Positions 8,611 to 20,012 of a stretch of DNA of 64,000 nt are shown here, in pieces; the stretch's first letter is position 1; each line of letters opens with the position of its first letter. The notes under the pieces were generated by a model. That model was given only the letters and a program-made list of their open reading frames with translations. It was not told the origin of the DNA and did not search any database. Source of the DNA: Leptospira ellinghausenii (GTDB taxonomy: Bacteria; Spirochaetota; Leptospiria; Leptospirales; Leptospiraceae); NCBI RefSeq assembly GCF_003114815.1, contig NZ_BFAZ01000009.1:620001-684000 (forward strand), read 5' to 3'. The translations under genes were made by a program, and so were the position numbers.

Positions 8611-10627
8611 TCGGTGGCTCTATATTTCCCGTTTCTAATATTTTTTTGATACGTTCCAATTCTTTTAGTGCAACACGGATATCTGTTTCCCCACCTTCTT
8701 TGATTACAAATTCATAATACTCTTGGGCTTTTTTATAATCACGGTTTTCCTCGGCGAGGACTCCTAATCGAAACAAGATTTTAATGAGAGGAATTTTATT
8801 CCGTTTCGTTTCTAAAACACGAATCACAGCTTCTTGGTCTTCAATTTTTAAATCCATTAATCTATACTGTGATAATGCATCATCAAGAGTTGTGACCATT
8901 AAATCTTTTTTCAATGTTTGTTTTTTCTCAATCAATTCCAAACGTTCTTTTTCAGCTAAGATGAGTTTCTCATCAATTTTTTTCCATTGCACAAGTGCAA
9001 TGTTAAGTTTGTTTTGCTCTAATTCAAATTTTTTGAGTTTTTTATCTTTTTTACTGAGATAAAAGTAAGCAATCGATTCCATTTCAGGAAGTCCTGTATC
9101 CTCCGCGAGGGATGGATTCCAATCTTTACTATTTTTCTCTAACCAATAAGTTAAAAAACTGGCACCTCTTTCTGGATCGCCAATCTTATGATTGAAAAAC
9201 ACACCAATTTCATAGGAAACTCTTGTTTTTTCAAGTGTATCTGGACTTAATTTAAAAAATGTTTCATAATAATTTCCGGCCAAAATATTTCTTTTTAAAT
9301 CTGCATTAATCGTTGCTAAACGCAAATTGGCTTTTATTATTTTTTCTTTTTCTTCGTCAGTTGGATTCGGATTTTTTAAATACTCGTTTAATGCCTTTTC
9401 ATAAAAATCAGCAGCTTTTTCTTTTTTTCCATCTTGCCTATATTGTTCAGCTATGTCATTTAATACATTGGGGTTTTCATTCCAAATACGATAAGCTCTT
9501 TCTAAAATCAGCTCATAGGCAAAAAAATCTGTATTTCTTTTATAATCAAAGAGAACGTAAATTCCTTTTCCTGCTGTACCTAATTTATTTACAATCTTGA
9601 GTCTTTCTTTGTTATCATCTTCTAGTTTTTTAACAACATTGGAAAAAGCATAAAGATCATTTGATTCTATTTGTTTTCGTTTGTTTAGATAAACTAAATA
9701 TCTTTTATTATATGAATCTTCATAATTTGATTTAGCATTTTTTCTAGTTTCTTCAATCAAACGAACTTCATCACTCCAAAGTTTTCTTTGAGAAACCAAA
9801 TCTGATAACTGTTTTCCTTCTCGAATCCAATTACTTTCTTTAAGATGAATGTCATCCTTTGCTTTTTTTAATTTTTGTTCTGCTTGGATCCACTCCTTGT
9901 ACAATCGTTCATGTTCTTTGGCCGAACTTTCATCATATCCAAGTACATCTTCTTTTTGCCATTCTCCCATACGGAAACCTTCTTCTGTCATCTCTAATGG
10001 ATGGTATCGAAAGGCAGCGATGTAATGCCTAAGAGCAGGTGCAAATTTTTCAGATTCTACATATAGTTTTGCAAGTTTGGTATGTAAATAATACAAAAGT
10101 GGTGAGTCACGAACAATAAAGGTTTCAGAATGTTTGTGAGTACTTTGCCAAAGTAATAACCGAATGTCATTCATCTCAGTGCGAGAATTATAAACATTTC
10201 CTTTTTCACGATCTTCCCAGATTCGTTTTTCTTCGATGAATTGGCTATAATAGCGTTTGAGAAGACCTTCCGCCTCACGGATCTTAGTTTCCAAATTTTT
10301 TGGACCTGTCTCCTGTCCTGGATCCACAGGTAAATCTGCACCAGGGATAACAGGTACATCAGGTGCATTCGGATCCACTGGTTTTGGTTCATCTCGAAGG
10401 GCGATCCCAGAATCTTCATCGATGTTGATTCTTTTTTCAGTGTCGAGAGATTTGACTTCCTCCATGGAAATTACCTGGAGTGGGGAAAGATACAAACCTG
10501 AGAGTGGATTCCTGCGGTCTTCCTCCCCTGCCCAAATTGAAAATTGTAAAATGAAAAAAAGGAACCAAATGCACAACTTGGACTTATTTCTTTTTGAAAC
10601 CTGATTGTCCGAGAGAGAAAACTCCAA
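8594..10627 (-). CDS. Exported TPR/coiled-coil protein
   Basis: 677 residues from a TTG start. A signal peptide (basic KRNKSK, hydrophobic stretch, cleavage after IWA near residue 33) points to the periplasm. The body has TPR-like repeats, for example around 190-215, 375-415 and 640-665, separated by long charged coiled coils. A proline-rich linker lies near residues 85-105. No enzymatic motif is visible. It is probably a scaffold in the envelope, and the function is not recognised. No ATG in frame gives a better signal peptide, so the TTG start is kept with moderate certainty. Confidence 0.75.
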   Translation of the reverse strand: MEFSLSDNQVSKRNKSKLCIWFLFFILQFSIWAGEEDRRNPLSGLYLSPLQVISMEEVKSLDTEKRINIDEDSGIALRDEPKPVDPNAPDVPVIPGADLPVDPGQETGPKNLETKIREAEGLLKRYYSQFIEEKRIWEDREKGNVYNSRTEMNDIRLLLWQSTHKHSETFIVRDSPLLYYLHTKLAKLYVESEKFAPALRHYIAAFRYHPLEMTEEGFRMGEWQKEDVLGYDESSAKEHERLYKEWIQAEQKLKKAKDDIHLKESNWIREGKQLSDLVSQRKLWSDEVRLIEETRKNAKSNYEDSYNKRYLVYLNKRKQIESNDLYAFSNVVKKLEDDNKERLKIVNKLGTAGKGIYVLFDYKRNTDFFAYELILERAYRIWNENPNVLNDIAEQYRQDGKKEKAADFYEKALNEYLKNPNPTDEEKEKIIKANLRLATINADLKRNILAGNYYETFFKLSPDTLEKTRVSYEIGVFFNHKIGDPERGASFLTYWLEKNSKDWNPSLAEDTGLPEMESIAYFYLSKKDKKLKKFELEQNKLNIALVQWKKIDEKLILAEKERLELIEKKQTLKKDLMVTTLDDALSQYRLMDLKIEDQEAVIRVLETKRNKIPLIKILFRLGVLAEENRDYKKAQEYYEFVIKEGGETDIRVALKELERIKKILETGNIEPPINESI

Positions 10628-10752
10628 TTGTGATTCCTACCTGTAGTCAATTATCGGCGAAATTTCAATTTTCCCAATACAAAAGGTGTTGTATTCTTTT
10701 GCCAGATGGCGTTCACTAAAAAACAAATCCAAACCCAATCAACAAAAATCAC

Positions 10753-11421
10753 ATGTCAAAAAATATAGTCGAAAGGTATCTCGTTCTCAAAAATAAATAT
10801 CGGAATTATGATACAAAATATGCCTTAAAACGGATGCAAGCTTTTCGACTTGCGACTCAAGAACTTTCCAGAAAAGGTTATGAAGTTGCTCTTGAACTAC
10901 TCGGTTCCATCAATTTTGGGATTGTTGATCCAACTTCCGATGTGGACTGCATACTATTACTCGAATGTGACTTGCACAAAGACCAAGGTTCATGTCCCCA
11001 CCATTGCAACAATTTAACTTTCGTTAAAGCCGAAATTTCAAAATTTGTTACAAAACGATTATCACCTGAATCGTTTAATATTGATTATTTAGATTCTATC
11101 AATTTAAAATATGTAGAAGAAAAAATCAGAACAGAAACTGTTCTCGGTGATGAAACACTTTATTGCCTGTTATTCTATCGCAATATTGGTAGGCCAGTGA
11201 ATCGCCCACTTTTTATTCCCTTCTGTGATCAATTAGAGGAGAATCATGATTTTGTCAAAGAAATCATTCCTTGGGCATCCGAAGCTTTGGAAGGGTATTT
11301 AAATACCAACCAACATCGTATGTCTTTTAATAAGTACAATGAAAGAATCCGTGCCCGAGGCCTAAGCCTTCCAGAAGGATTACAACAAGAACTACAAGCC
11401 TATATGGAAGGTGAGTCTTAG
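10753..11421 (+). CDS. Nucleotidyltransferase-fold protein
   Basis: 222 residues. The segment LGSINFGIVDPTSDVDCILL (about 50-69) fits the Gly-Ser ... Asp-x-Asp signature of the polymerase-beta-type nucleotidyltransferase fold, where the two aspartates bind metal. Immediately after it comes an unusual C-x4-H-x5-C-x2-H-H-C cluster (about 73-88) that could bind zinc. I cannot name the substrate; RNA, protein AMPylation or an antibiotic-type target are all possible. It stands alone between a divergent TPR gene and a hybrid kinase. Confidence 0.6.
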   Translation: MSKNIVERYLVLKNKYRNYDTKYALKRMQAFRLATQELSRKGYEVALELLGSINFGIVDPTSDVDCILLLECDLHKDQGSCPHHCNNLTFVKAEISKFVTKRLSPESFNIDYLDSINLKYVEEKIRTETVLGDETLYCLLFYRNIGRPVNRPLFIPFCDQLEENHDFVKEIIPWASEALEGYLNTNQHRMSFNKYNERIRARGLSLPEGLQQELQAYMEGES

Positions 11422-11571
11422 AATATAGCATTTTTAGTAGAAACAACAATTACTATGTCTGAACTTTAGACAAAGATTCAGAATTGAGTATCCATTTTGT
11501 CTCATCACTAAATTTAGCATTGATTTGAATATTCTTCTTTACTACTTTTCTTTTTTCAGTAGAGTATCGCC

Positions 11572-13620
11572 ATGTTGGATGCAAGTTGGATGCCGAAAAG
11601 GAGACTGTTTCCTTACCTACTTACCAATTTTAGTTTATTTATTTTTGTCTCTATAGCCTTCGCATTTTATACAGCAAGCGAACGAAACATAGATGCTGCA
11701 GAAGAAAATCGATATAAATCCTTACAAATTGCAAACGAACTCAGACAATCTTCCGACCAACTAACAAACTTAGTACGTTTGTATGCAATTCAGAAAAAAC
11801 AGAAATACAAAGAATACTTCCAGCGAATTTTAGAAATTCGAAATGGAGAAAAACCAAGACCAAAGGGTTACGATTATGCCTATTGGGATTTGGTCATTGC
11901 CGATGAATTACCTCCACCACCTGAAGAAGGGGAACAGATCAGTATCTATGATGCAATGAAACAGGCTGATTTTGAGGAATCGGATTATGCACTACTCTCC
12001 TTATCAAAAGAAAAATCAGACCAACTTACCAAAATCGAATTTGAATCTATGTCTTTGATTGAAGAAGAATTAAAAACAGGAAGGTCAAACCCAAAAGCAA
12101 TCAGGATCTTATTTGATGATCATTATTTGAAGTGCAAAGCGGAGATTATGAAACCGATTAATGATTTGTATGTCCAACTCGACGAAAGGACTTCACAAGC
12201 TATCTTAGATGCAAAAGAAAAAGTTTTTTTCTTACGTACTGTCTTAATCCTCTCTGGTATAATTTTTGGGATTACTTTATATTTAACCCATAGATCATTA
12301 GTGTCTATTATGGGGGGAAGTGTAGATGAAGTTTTCCGCCGAATTTCATTACTTGGTGAAGGCAAATTTACAGGAGAAATTCAGACTACAAATAACAAAA
12401 ATTCAATCTTAAACAGCTTAAATATCACACAAAAAAGATTACAAGAGTTATACGAAGAAAAGGAAATGGCAAGTCATGCAAAATCAGAATTTTTAGCATC
12501 CATGAGCCATGAAATTCGCACTCCTCTCAATGGAGTCATTGGTATCACCCAAATATTATTTAAAACCAATTTAGATGCAGAACAAAAGAACTATCTAAAA
12601 ACCATTGTCGACGCAGGAAAAGCTCTCTTAAATATTTTAAACGATATTTTAGATTTCTCTAAGATTGATGCAGGGAAATTAAAAATTGAAAATATACCCT
12701 TCCACCTACCAAATTTAATCAAAGAAATTTTCGATTTATTTGTGATCGAATCCCAAGCAAAACAGTTAGAATTTTCTTATCAAATTGATCCCAAAGTTCC
12801 CGAATTGATCATTTCAGATCCAAGTAGGATTCGTCAGATTTTATTCAATCTCATTGGAAATGCGATCAAATTTACTGAAACTGGATACGTCATCCTTCAT
12901 GTTGAAATCAAAGACCAAATGATTCTCTTTGAAATTAAGGATTCTGGAATTGGTATATCATCAGAGAAACTCTCCTCTTTGTTCCAAACATTTTCACAAC
13001 TGGATGCTTCCACCTCACGGAAGTATGGTGGAACAGGACTTGGTTTGGCAATTTCAGAACGTTTGGTAAAGTTACTGGATGGGAAAATTGGTGTAAAAAG
13101 TGTTGAGGGTGTAGGTAGCACGTTTTGGTGTATGATTCCTCTTTCCACACCGAAGGAAACAGTTTCTAATCAAATACTAATCGGAGAAGAAACAAAAGAT
13201 ATAAGCACAGAACAAAATGATTCTGAAAATTTTTCAAACCAATCATTCTTAGTTGTAGAAGACAATGTTTTAAACCAGAAGGTGATTGGTGGATTACTTA
13301 AAAAACAACAGATCCATTATGATTTGGCCGAAAACGGAAAAATAGCAGTTGAGATGTGCCGATTAAAACACTATGACTTGATTTTAATGGACTGTGAAAT
13401 GCCAATCATGGACGGATTTGAAGCAACCACCAAAATTAGGGAAATGGAAACAAACAAGGAACAAAAATCAGTCATCATCGCTGTCACAGCACACGTGTTA
13501 AATGAACATAAACAAAGGTGTTCAGAAGTAGGTATGGATGGTTTTATCAGCAAACCCTTTTACATTGATGATTTATTGCAGACTTATTCGAAAGTGTTAA
13601 AAAACAAACGATCCAAATAA
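11572..13620 (+). CDS. Hybrid sensor histidine kinase / response regulator
   Basis: 682 residues. Two membrane segments (about 15-33 and 222-240) enclose a roughly 190-residue periplasmic sensor with no recognised fold. A linker leads to a HisKA domain with H313 in SHEIRTPLN, then an HATPase domain (N-box [10 protein letters not shown]-box [11 protein letters not shown]). A C-terminal receiver domain follows, with the phospho-acceptor aspartate in [14 protein letters not shown] and KPF near the end. It would autophosphorylate and pass phosphate to its own receiver and on to an unseen partner. No cognate regulator is adjacent; the next gene is convergent. Confidence 0.93.
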   Translation: MLDASWMPKRRLFPYLLTNFSLFIFVSIAFAFYTASERNIDAAEENRYKSLQIANELRQSSDQLTNLVRLYAIQKKQKYKEYFQRILEIRNGEKPRPKGYDYAYWDLVIADELPPPPEEGEQISIYDAMKQADFEESDYALLSLSKEKSDQLTKIEFESMSLIEEELKTGRSNPKAIRILFDDHYLKCKAEIMKPINDLYVQLDERTSQAILDAKEKVFFLRTVLILSGIIFGITLYLTHRSLVSIMGGSVDEVFRRISLLGEGKFTGEIQTTNNKNSILNSLNITQKRLQELYEEKEMASHAKSEFLASMSHEIRTPLNGVIGITQILFKTNLDAEQKNYLKTIVDAGKALLNILNDILDFSKIDAGKLKIENIPFHLPNLIKEIFDLFVIESQAKQLEFSYQIDPKVPELIISDPSRIRQILFNLIGNAIKFTETGYVILHVEIKDQMILFEIKDSGIGISSEKLSSLFQTFSQLDASTSRKYGGTGLGLAISERLVKLLDGKIGVKSVEGVGSTFWCMIPLSTPKETVSNQILIGEETKDISTEQNDSENFSNQSFLVVEDNVLNQKVIGGLLKKQQIHYDLAENGKIAVEMCRLKHYDLILMDCEMPIMDGFEATTKIREMETNKEQKSVIIAVTAHVLNEHKQRCSEVGMDGFISKPFYIDDLLQTYSKVLKNKRSK

Positions 13621-13632
13621 AGGTGGCAGAAA

Positions 13633-15408
13633 TCATAATTTAAACATAGATAATTCCTGATTCAATTCGACAATAAGAGAATTTAATTCTGCTGAAGATT
13701 TTGCTGTTTTTTCTGACATCATCGATAACTTTGCAGTATCATTTGCTAAGTGATGGACTGAAGTTCCCATTTCTTCATTTACCTTCTTTTGTTCTTCAGT
13801 AGCAAAGGAAACGGAAGTTGACCTGTTGACAATATTTTCAGATTGTTTTCTAATTTCCTCTACTTCTGCAATTTGCTCCAAATTTGCTTGGTTCACTCTA
13901 TCGATATTGTTGATAATCTCGATGACACTATCTGATAAATATTGGAAGGTTTCACTTGCTGATTTAACTGATGAAACTGACATATGTGTGGAAATAGAAA
14001 CTCTTTTGATGAGTTCTGAAATTGTTTTTGTGGAGGAAGCAGTTCTTTCTGCAAGTTTACCCACTTCCGAAGCAACAACAGCAAATCCTCTTCCAGCGTC
14101 ACCTGCACGTGCTGCTTCAATGGAAGCATTTAATGCAAGTAAGTTGACTTGTTCCGAAATATCTTTAATGATTTCTAATATTTTACCAATTTCCAAAGCA
14201 TTTTTATCAACTTCTTCAATTGATTGGATTGCACTGGAAATTGATTTTCCACTTTTGATTACTTCTGTTTCGACTGAATCTGCTTTCGATTTAGCATGGA
14301 GTGATATTTCTTTCACACTTGATGAAATGGTAAATAAATGTTCGATGGACTCATTTGTCGCAGCCGTTAATTTTTTTTGTTCTAACGCATCGGTATAAAT
14401 ACCATTAATAGAAGAACCATTTTCTTCTAAAGCTGCAGCTACCTCTTCCAAAGATGCGGCTTGTACTTGAGAGTGTTCCGCTGAATCACTGGACAATCCT
14501 TCAAGTGTTTTTGCTTCCAACTGAATTTTTGAAGAATGTTTGGTAATGGATGTTAATAATCGATTGAGTTTGATTTTTGCTTCTTCCAAATAAATAGAGA
14601 TCACACCAATCTCATTTCTTGTTTGATTGATACGAAGATCTGATCTCAGATCTCCTTCAGCAAATAATTTTAAAATATTTGATACATCCCTAATGGTGGC
14701 AGAAGTATTTCCAGTCAGTTTCCATAAAACAAAAAATAATACAGAAATCATGATCAGAATGAAAGCGCTCAAACCCAAACATACCATTTCCAATTGGTGA
14801 TCACTTACGAAGTTTCGAAACTGATAATAGATATAAAATGAAAACATAAAGTATTCGATTACAAATGTAGCAAAAATAGGAAAAAGCAAATTCGCAAACA
14901 AACTAAGCGGTTTTAATCGTAATTCATTATATACATCGTACATCTTTTTCTCAACATATATGTAGAAGAAAGATGAAATCGCCATTGCAAGTAATACACC
15001 AAGTAGGGAAAAAAACAGAACTTCCCCATACGTTTTGACCAAACCAAACTGATACGAAAGTACCATCGTCAGAATTGGTCCACCAACATTGGTGGATAGA
15101 ATATTAAGAGCTCCATTTTTGGAATGGCTCCGAATCAGAGAGAGTTCCTTGTCTGTATAAATGATTCCTTCCGGACGATTCATTTGTTTTTTGAAATTTC
15201 TATCTTTGAAAAAGAAAATCATTGCATGTGCACCAATAATGGGTGGAGCCAAGTAGAATAAAATTTTTAGTATGGATTCAAAATTGCCCAAACCAAAAAT
15301 GAGTAACATTCCAGCAAAAAAGAGAAAAGGATCGAGATTGGTTATAAGTAAGTAAGAAAGGAAAAAACTTTTTGGTTTCGGTTGGGAAACATACTCTTTT
15401 GGTTTCAT
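13633..15408 (-). CDS. Methyl-accepting chemotaxis protein
   Basis: 591 residues. The N-terminal third contains about six hydrophobic segments rather than the usual two-helix periplasmic sensor, so it may sense signals within the membrane. A HAMP-like linker lies near 245-295, then a long helical signalling domain with the conserved hairpin tip ([21 protein letters not shown]) that binds CheW and CheA. It is an orphan receptor, transcribed towards the hybrid kinase, and likely feeds a shared chemotaxis array. Confidence 0.9.
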   Translation of the reverse strand: MKPKEYVSQPKPKSFFLSYLLITNLDPFLFFAGMLLIFGLGNFESILKILFYLAPPIIGAHAMIFFFKDRNFKKQMNRPEGIIYTDKELSLIRSHSKNGALNILSTNVGGPILTMVLSYQFGLVKTYGEVLFFSLLGVLLAMAISSFFYIYVEKKMYDVYNELRLKPLSLFANLLFPIFATFVIEYFMFSFYIYYQFRNFVSDHQLEMVCLGLSAFILIMISVLFFVLWKLTGNTSATIRDVSNILKLFAEGDLRSDLRINQTRNEIGVISIYLEEAKIKLNRLLTSITKHSSKIQLEAKTLEGLSSDSAEHSQVQAASLEEVAAALEENGSSINGIYTDALEQKKLTAATNESIEHLFTISSSVKEISLHAKSKADSVETEVIKSGKSISSAIQSIEEVDKNALEIGKILEIIKDISEQVNLLALNASIEAARAGDAGRGFAVVASEVGKLAERTASSTKTISELIKRVSISTHMSVSSVKSASETFQYLSDSVIEIINNIDRVNQANLEQIAEVEEIRKQSENIVNRSTSVSFATEEQKKVNEEMGTSVHHLANDTAKLSMMSEKTAKSSAELNSLIVELNQELSMFKL

Positions 15409-15576
15409 TGGCAGTGAATTCTATAACAAAACTTATTTCCTTTGTCAAATGAAATTAATGCTTCATTGACATTCCATAATCATTCTATATTCGGAAATAT
15501 TCTAAACCGAAAATCCCATGCGTACAATTTGTGCGAAACATGGACATTTGTTTGGAATTGATGGGAAGGAAAAGGT

Positions 15577-16293
15577 TTAAGGGTAAGAGGAAGATTTGGA
15601 TTTGACGTTTTCTAAATGGCGGATGTCTTTTCCTGTATTCAACCTGACAAGTTCTTCCGCCACATTCACCGCATAATCACCTAACCTCTCTAATGCGAGA
15701 ATGATTCGATAGACATCGGCAAATTCTTGTTTTTCCATATCAGGTACGGCTCGATACTTTTGGAAAGCTTGGTCACAAAGGGCATTCAGTTCGTCTTCCA
15801 GGGAATTCACACTCCCCATAAACCTCTCTTTTTCTTCTACTAAAGATTCGATCGCCATTCCTGCAAGAGTTGTAACCCTTGATAGAATTAGAGTCATTGG
15901 TTCTTCATTTTTGAAGAGACCTTTGCGGATGGTTTTGTGACGAAACACATCAGCACAGTTGACCACTTGGTCTCCCATTCGTTCCATATTCCGAGTGATC
16001 CGTATGGCCGAAAGAGCAAATCGCAAAGGATCTTTTTTCAATACAATGTCATTATCCACATCGCCCATCCCGAGAATGTTACGGTTACTCACTGCTTCCA
16101 ATATGGCATTTTGGGAAAGGTTATCGTTTTCCTTTTCTAAATCATCAATGAGGTCATCACGTTCTACAATTTTCTCAGCTTGGGCATAGTCATCTGATTC
16201 GAGAGCCTCACTGAGTAAGATCACTTGCTCCAAAACAAGTTCCGCCATGGAATATAAGTTTTTTCTTAAGTAATAAAATTTGGAGATGATCAT
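15577..16293 (-). CDS. phoU: PhoU-family phosphate signalling regulator
   Basis: 238 residues, all helical, with two PhoU-type three-helix repeats. The repeated E/D-x-x-D patterns ([32 protein letters not shown] and [17 protein letters not shown]) are the metal-binding signatures of PhoU. PhoU proteins repress the Pho regulon or gate phosphate transporters. Here no pst or phoR genes adjoin it; the upstream neighbour is a cheW on the same strand. The start at 16293 is kept because the extra N-terminal helix fits the family, although the ribosome binding site is weak. Confidence 0.88.
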   Translation of the reverse strand: MIISKFYYLRKNLYSMAELVLEQVILLSEALESDDYAQAEKIVERDDLIDDLEKENDNLSQNAILEAVSNRNILGMGDVDNDIVLKKDPLRFALSAIRITRNMERMGDQVVNCADVFRHKTIRKGLFKNEEPMTLILSRVTTLAGMAIESLVEEKERFMGSVNSLEDELNALCDQAFQKYRAVPDMEKQEFADVYRIILALERLGDYAVNVAEELVRLNTGKDIRHLENVKSKSSSYP

Positions 16294-16319
16294 GTCAATT
16301 TAGATATTGCTTACTTCCG

Positions 16320-16796
16320 TTATACGGTAGCTAGTTCCGTCATCTCTTCTACAGTGAGAATTTTTTCGATATCGATTAGGATGATGAACCTGTTGTCTTT
16401 TTTTCCAACACCTGTGATGTAACGAGAAGAAATCCCTTTTACAGATGGTGGTGGTGGATCCACTTGGTTGGCTGGAAAATGTACCACATGGGACACTTTG
16501 TCCACAATCACACCGATTGATTTACCAGACACATTGATGACTATGGCACGGTCTGCAGACTCTGTTACATTTTTGATGTTCAATCGTTTGGCAAGGTCAA
16601 TCATCCTTACCACTTTGCCTCGGATGTCCATGATCCCGGCAAAGTAACTTTTGGATTGTGGAACGCGGATTAAATTTGTGATCTTAACAATTTCTTCAAC
16701 AATTGTGATGGGGATGGCATACTCTTCATCTCCCAAATTGAAAATGATGTATTGCTCATGGATGAATTGGTTTGCTTGGGATGTTTCTTTGGCCAT
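16320..16796 (-). CDS. cheW: CheW chemotaxis coupling protein
   Basis: 158 residues, a single CheW SH3-like domain. Recognisable stretches are [15 protein letters not shown] at the start, [15 protein letters not shown] in the middle and [13 protein letters not shown]. CheW links receptors to the CheA kinase. This copy lies outside the main chemotaxis operon (46.2-53.4 kb), which has its own cheW, so the organism has at least two couplers. It sits 26 bp upstream of phoU. Confidence 0.93.
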   Translation of the reverse strand: MAKETSQANQFIHEQYIIFNLGDEEYAIPITIVEEIVKITNLIRVPQSKSYFAGIMDIRGKVVRMIDLAKRLNIKNVTESADRAIVINVSGKSIGVIVDKVSHVVHFPANQVDPPPPSVKGISSRYITGVGKKDNRFIILIDIEKILTVEEMTELATV

Positions 16797-16816
16797 ATCA
16801 ATTTCTACTACTACGT

Positions 16817-17554
16817 CTAAAAATAGACGTAGCCGTTGTAGAAAAAATATGAACCGAAACTGAGAAATGACAACACTTTTGTCATTAGAACAGAACGTTT
16901 TCTCACAAGAAAATCGAGTAGGCCCGCGATCATCCCTAAGACTCCTAAACTGAGTCCTAATACGACATAATCATAGTATACATAATAGACCAAACAACCA
17001 AATCCAACGCCAAGACAAACATCCTGCAAATCTCCCCAGACCCTTCGTTTGAAACGTGTCCAGAGCGATCCTCGTGCTTCTCTTGCCTCTCTCCGTTCTC
17101 GTCTCCAACGTTGGAACCGGGTCTCACGAATGATGCCAAAAATGGAATCATACCGAGTGGAGGGGAATAATGCCGATTCCAACGGCCCACGAGAGGACCT
17201 GGTTTTTTCCGAAACCTCTGCTTGGAAGGGAGGGTAAATTTCATACGCTCCGCCGATGCTAACCAACATGTCTTTGTCAGGGAGAGAACTGAAGTATTCC
17301 CGAAAGGGCCAGATCTTACGAAAGACGGGGTAGGCACGCCCAGAAGTAATATCCTTCTCAGTTTGTACGGTACCGTTTTTCACAGTGGCTCCGTACATAC
17401 GTCCCTTCTCTTCTTTGATTTCGACAGTTAACCGAACGAGTCGTTCGTGAAAGTTGAACTCAGCCTCCAGGACATCCCCGAGAGGTGTTTCCATGGTAAA
17501 TGCTCGGATGAAACCGGGGGTGCGGGGTTTCTGTTTCCTCCAGACTTGTTTCAT
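16817..17554 (-). CDS. Hypothetical membrane protein
   Basis: 245 residues, family not recognised. The first 130 residues look like a soluble beta-rich domain. A very basic stretch (about 147-170, with many Arg and Glu) follows. The C-terminus has two or three membrane helices (about 180-245). The basic region just before the helices would sit on the cytoplasmic face. An internal ATG at codon 21 is an alternative start. It lies between a cheW gene and the tiny basic protein gene on the same strand; spacing to cheW is only 20 bp. Confidence 0.6.
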   Translation of the reverse strand: MKQVWRKQKPRTPGFIRAFTMETPLGDVLEAEFNFHERLVRLTVEIKEEKGRMYGATVKNGTVQTEKDITSGRAYPVFRKIWPFREYFSSLPDKDMLVSIGGAYEIYPPFQAEVSEKTRSSRGPLESALFPSTRYDSIFGIIRETRFQRWRRERREAREARGSLWTRFKRRVWGDLQDVCLGVGFGCLVYYVYYDYVVLGLSLGVLGMIAGLLDFLVRKRSVLMTKVLSFLSFGSYFFYNGYVYF

Positions 17555-17595
17555 AACAAATCTATCGGAGGAAAAAGAAAGTCACTGAAGAAAGA

Positions 17596-17688
17596 TTATT
17601 TCTTCTTTTTGTGTCTGTTGGCTCTGCGTTTTTTCTTACGTTTGTGGGTTGCGATTTTTCTACGCTTTCTCTTTTTTCCGGAAGGCAT
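17596..17688 (-). CDS. Very small basic AURKAIP1/COX24-like (mS38/bS22-type) protein
   Basis: 30 residues, starting MPSGKKRKRRK and ending in HKKKK; more than half are Lys or Arg. The pattern matches the small AURKAIP1/COX24-domain proteins, relatives of the mitochondrial small-subunit protein mS38 and of a mycobacterial extra ribosomal protein. It would therefore be a ribosome-bound peptide of the 30S subunit; this is family knowledge, not proof. A strong Shine-Dalgarno sequence (AAGGAGGA, at about 17692-17700 on the minus strand) supports translation. It is too short for standard gene finding. Confidence 0.75.
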   Translation of the reverse strand: MPSGKKRKRRKIATHKRKKKRRANRHKKKK

Positions 17689-17725
17689 TCCTTCCTCCTT
17701 ATATCAAGCCTGTTCTGTCAAATTT

Positions 17726-18796
17726 CTAGTCGAGGTACTTTTGTAAAACTTTATTTTTCCTCATATTGGATAACATCGCTTTGATATCACCCACACCTTC
17801 ACGTGAAGTGATGAGGAGTACATCTGGTTCTTCCACAACGATCAGGTCTTTCACACCAAGAAATGTGATGAGCTCTTTTTGAACGGAGGAAATATTCCCT
17901 GATGCTTTGTGGTAATGTACTTCTTTTCCTTGGTGGTGGTTTTTCTCTTTGTCCCCTGGCAAAATGCGTTCGAGGGACATCCAGGATCCAACATCATCCC
18001 AATTGAAAGTAGCTTCTACCATACGGATACGATTGGATTTTTCCATGATCGCAGTGTCGATGGCTTCGGAAGGTAACATCTGGAATGCAGATTTTAAATC
18101 CCCAAAGTTCTTAAACGGAAATCCATTTTTTAATGGACCAAGGATATGTGGCGCATGTCGTTCCAGTTCCGATAGAATGGTTTCGGTGCGGAAAAGAAAG
18201 ATCCCTGGATTCCAATAAAAATTCTTTTTTTTGATGTATTTGAGTGCAGTTTTGAAATCAGGTTTTTCAAAAAATGCTTTCACCGTGTAACCTACATCAG
18301 TTGGTTTCCCTGTGCTAATGTATCCATATCCAACTTCAGGTCGGTTTGGTTTTACCCCAAGTAAAACCATTCCATTTTCCGTTTCGAACAAGGCTTGTTC
18401 TATGGTTTTTGTGAACTCTTTGACAGGATCAATAAATGCATCTGCGGAGAGAACGATGAGGTTGGGATTTCCGTATTTTTTTTGGAAGTAAAGTGCAGAA
18501 AGGGCAATGATAGGTGCTGTGTTTTTTCCTTCTGGTTCGATGATAAAATTTCCAGATGGGAATTTAGGATCTTTTTTGAGAATTTCTGCCTTCAGAGTTG
18601 CATTGGTCCCAATGTAAATACGATCCAATGATGTGATGGTTAGGGCTCGGTCGATTGTCTCTTTGAGAAGAGTTTTGTTGGAATAAACTTTCTGGAGCTG
18701 TTTCGGGGAATTGGTGCGGGAACGAGGCCAAAACCTCTCCCCTTTCCCTCCTGCCATAATCAAAACAACAGGGGTTTCTTTTGGTAATTTTGCCAT
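17726..18796 (-). CDS. manC: Mannose-1-phosphate guanylyltransferase
   Basis: 356 residues. The N-terminal signature [18 protein letters not shown] with PKQ a few residues later is the nucleotide-binding motif of the sugar nucleotidyltransferases, and the FEKPD and WNPGIFLF motifs in the middle are typical of GDP-mannose pyrophosphorylases. It makes GDP-mannose from GTP and mannose-1-phosphate for surface polysaccharide. It lacks the extra C-terminal isomerase domain of long ManC/AlgA proteins. It is in line with the hfq-miaA group but separated by 52 bp. Confidence 0.88.
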   Translation of the reverse strand: MAKLPKETPVVLIMAGGKGERFWPRSRTNSPKQLQKVYSNKTLLKETIDRALTITSLDRIYIGTNATLKAEILKKDPKFPSGNFIIEPEGKNTAPIIALSALYFQKKYGNPNLIVLSADAFIDPVKEFTKTIEQALFETENGMVLLGVKPNRPEVGYGYISTGKPTDVGYTVKAFFEKPDFKTALKYIKKKNFYWNPGIFLFRTETILSELERHAPHILGPLKNGFPFKNFGDLKSAFQMLPSEAIDTAIMEKSNRIRMVEATFNWDDVGSWMSLERILPGDKEKNHHQGKEVHYHKASGNISSVQKELITFLGVKDLIVVEEPDVLLITSREGVGDIKAMLSNMRKNKVLQKYLD

Positions 18797-18848
18797 AGGG
18801 TTTGGAACCAGAATTTAGAAAGGGAAAGAGAGGAAAACTAGAAAAGAG

Positions 18849-19100
18849 TTATGCCCCACCTGCTTCTTTCGGAGTTTCCTCACTGTGAAGTTTGATCGGT
18901 TTTGCAGGAATGATGGTCGAAATGGCATGTTTGTATACCAAATTCTGTTTGTTTTCATTTTCAAGAATGATGGTGAAATTGTCAAAACTGACAACTTTTC
19001 CTTTTAAAGGAACTCCATTTAACAAGTAGATGGTGAGATCAATTTTCTCTTTTCTTGCTGTGTTTAAAAGTTGGTCTTGGATGTTATTTTTTGCCGACAT
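18849..19100 (-). CDS. hfq: RNA chaperone Hfq
   Basis: 83 residues, within the normal range. The Sm1 region ([30 protein letters not shown]) and the Sm2 motif, here [11 protein letters not shown] instead of the usual YKHAIST, are both clear. Hfq forms hexamers that pair small RNAs with mRNAs. It lies 21 bp downstream of miaA, the same order as in many other bacteria, which supports the call. Confidence 0.96.
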   Translation of the reverse strand: MSAKNNIQDQLLNTARKEKIDLTIYLLNGVPLKGKVVSFDNFTIILENENKQNLVYKHAISTIIPAKPIKLHSEETPKEAGGA

Positions 19101-19121
19101 TGGAAATCCCGAGTGTTCTCT

Positions 19122-20012
19122 TTATCTTTGTTCTATATTTGTATACAATTGGACAGCGGCATCAAAAGAAATGGGCGAAAGGAATGATTCTTTTTTGAAC
19201 CAAGTAATTTGCCTTTTTGCATAATTTCTGTGACTTTGCGCCAACTGTTCAATGAATGTATTAATGTCTATCGTTCCATTTAAGAATGCAAGCGCAAAAT
19301 TGTAACCCAAGGTTCGTAACCCCGGACAGTTTGGTCCGTACTTCGAAATAACTTCTTTCGTTTCCTCTAACATACCACTAACGATCTGATTCACTCGGGC
19401 ATTGATGCGTTTGTAGAGAATGTCACGTGGCCAATCCAACCAGTGCCCAATCATTTTCACTTCTGGATGGTCTTGTAAATATCCTCCTACAGTTTGTTTT
19501 GATACCTCTGACCACAAAACTCCTGTGAGAACAACTTCCAAAGCACGTTTGATGCGGTATCCATCTTGCATAGAAAGACTTTCCATTGCTCTCGGGTCTT
19601 TTGTTTGGAGCATCATCCTTGCTTCTTCTAATGGAAGGTGCAAAACATAATCCTTGGTATCTTTTGGTACATTTGGTACGGGAAACATGCCTAAGAGAAA
19701 TGCACGGAGATAAAATCCTGTCCCACCAATCAGGATGGGAATTTTCCCCCTGCCTTGGATATCGGAAATGGCTTCTCTTGCCAAAAGGGAAAACTGATTG
19801 GCATTGATGGATTCGTTTGCATTTAAAAAACCAACGAGCCAGTGGCGGATATGGGAAAATTCTTCGGGAGTGGGTGCCGTTGTGCCTACCGGTAAATCCC
19901 GGTAGACTTGGCGAGAGTCAAAAGAAACAATTTCGAAACGTTTTGGGTCAAGGGCTTGGGTAAGCGAGGTTTTTCCGGAACCGGTAGGTCCACCAAGGAT
20001 GGGAAGGATCAC
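19122..20012 (-). CDS. miaA: tRNA dimethylallyltransferase MiaA
   Basis: 296 residues. The P-loop [11 protein letters not shown] at residues 7-17, [15 protein letters not shown] shortly after, and [13 protein letters not shown] are all MiaA signatures. The enzyme adds a dimethylallyl group to A37 of tRNAs reading UNN codons. The GTG start at 20012 overlaps the stop of the upstream zinc-ribbon gene (GTGA), so translation is probably coupled; hfq follows. Confidence 0.95.
   Translation of the reverse strand: MILPILGGPTGSGKTSLTQALDPKRFEIVSFDSRQVYRDLPVGTTAPTPEEFSHIRHWLVGFLNANESINANQFSLLAREAISDIQGRGKIPILIGGTGFYLRAFLLGMFPVPNVPKDTKDYVLHLPLEEARMMLQTKDPRAMESLSMQDGYRIKRALEVVLTGVLWSEVSKQTVGGYLQDHPEVKMIGHWLDWPRDILYKRINARVNQIVSGMLEETKEVISKYGPNCPGLRTLGYNFALAFLNGTIDINTFIEQLAQSHRNYAKRQITWFKKESFLSPISFDAAVQLYTNIEQR

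Noticed and set aside
13826..14398. 190-residue frame opposite the chemoreceptor gene
   Set aside because: It is antisense to the conserved signalling domain and reflects its codon pattern. Similar frames opposite the other receptors, nadB and mreB were dropped for the same reason.
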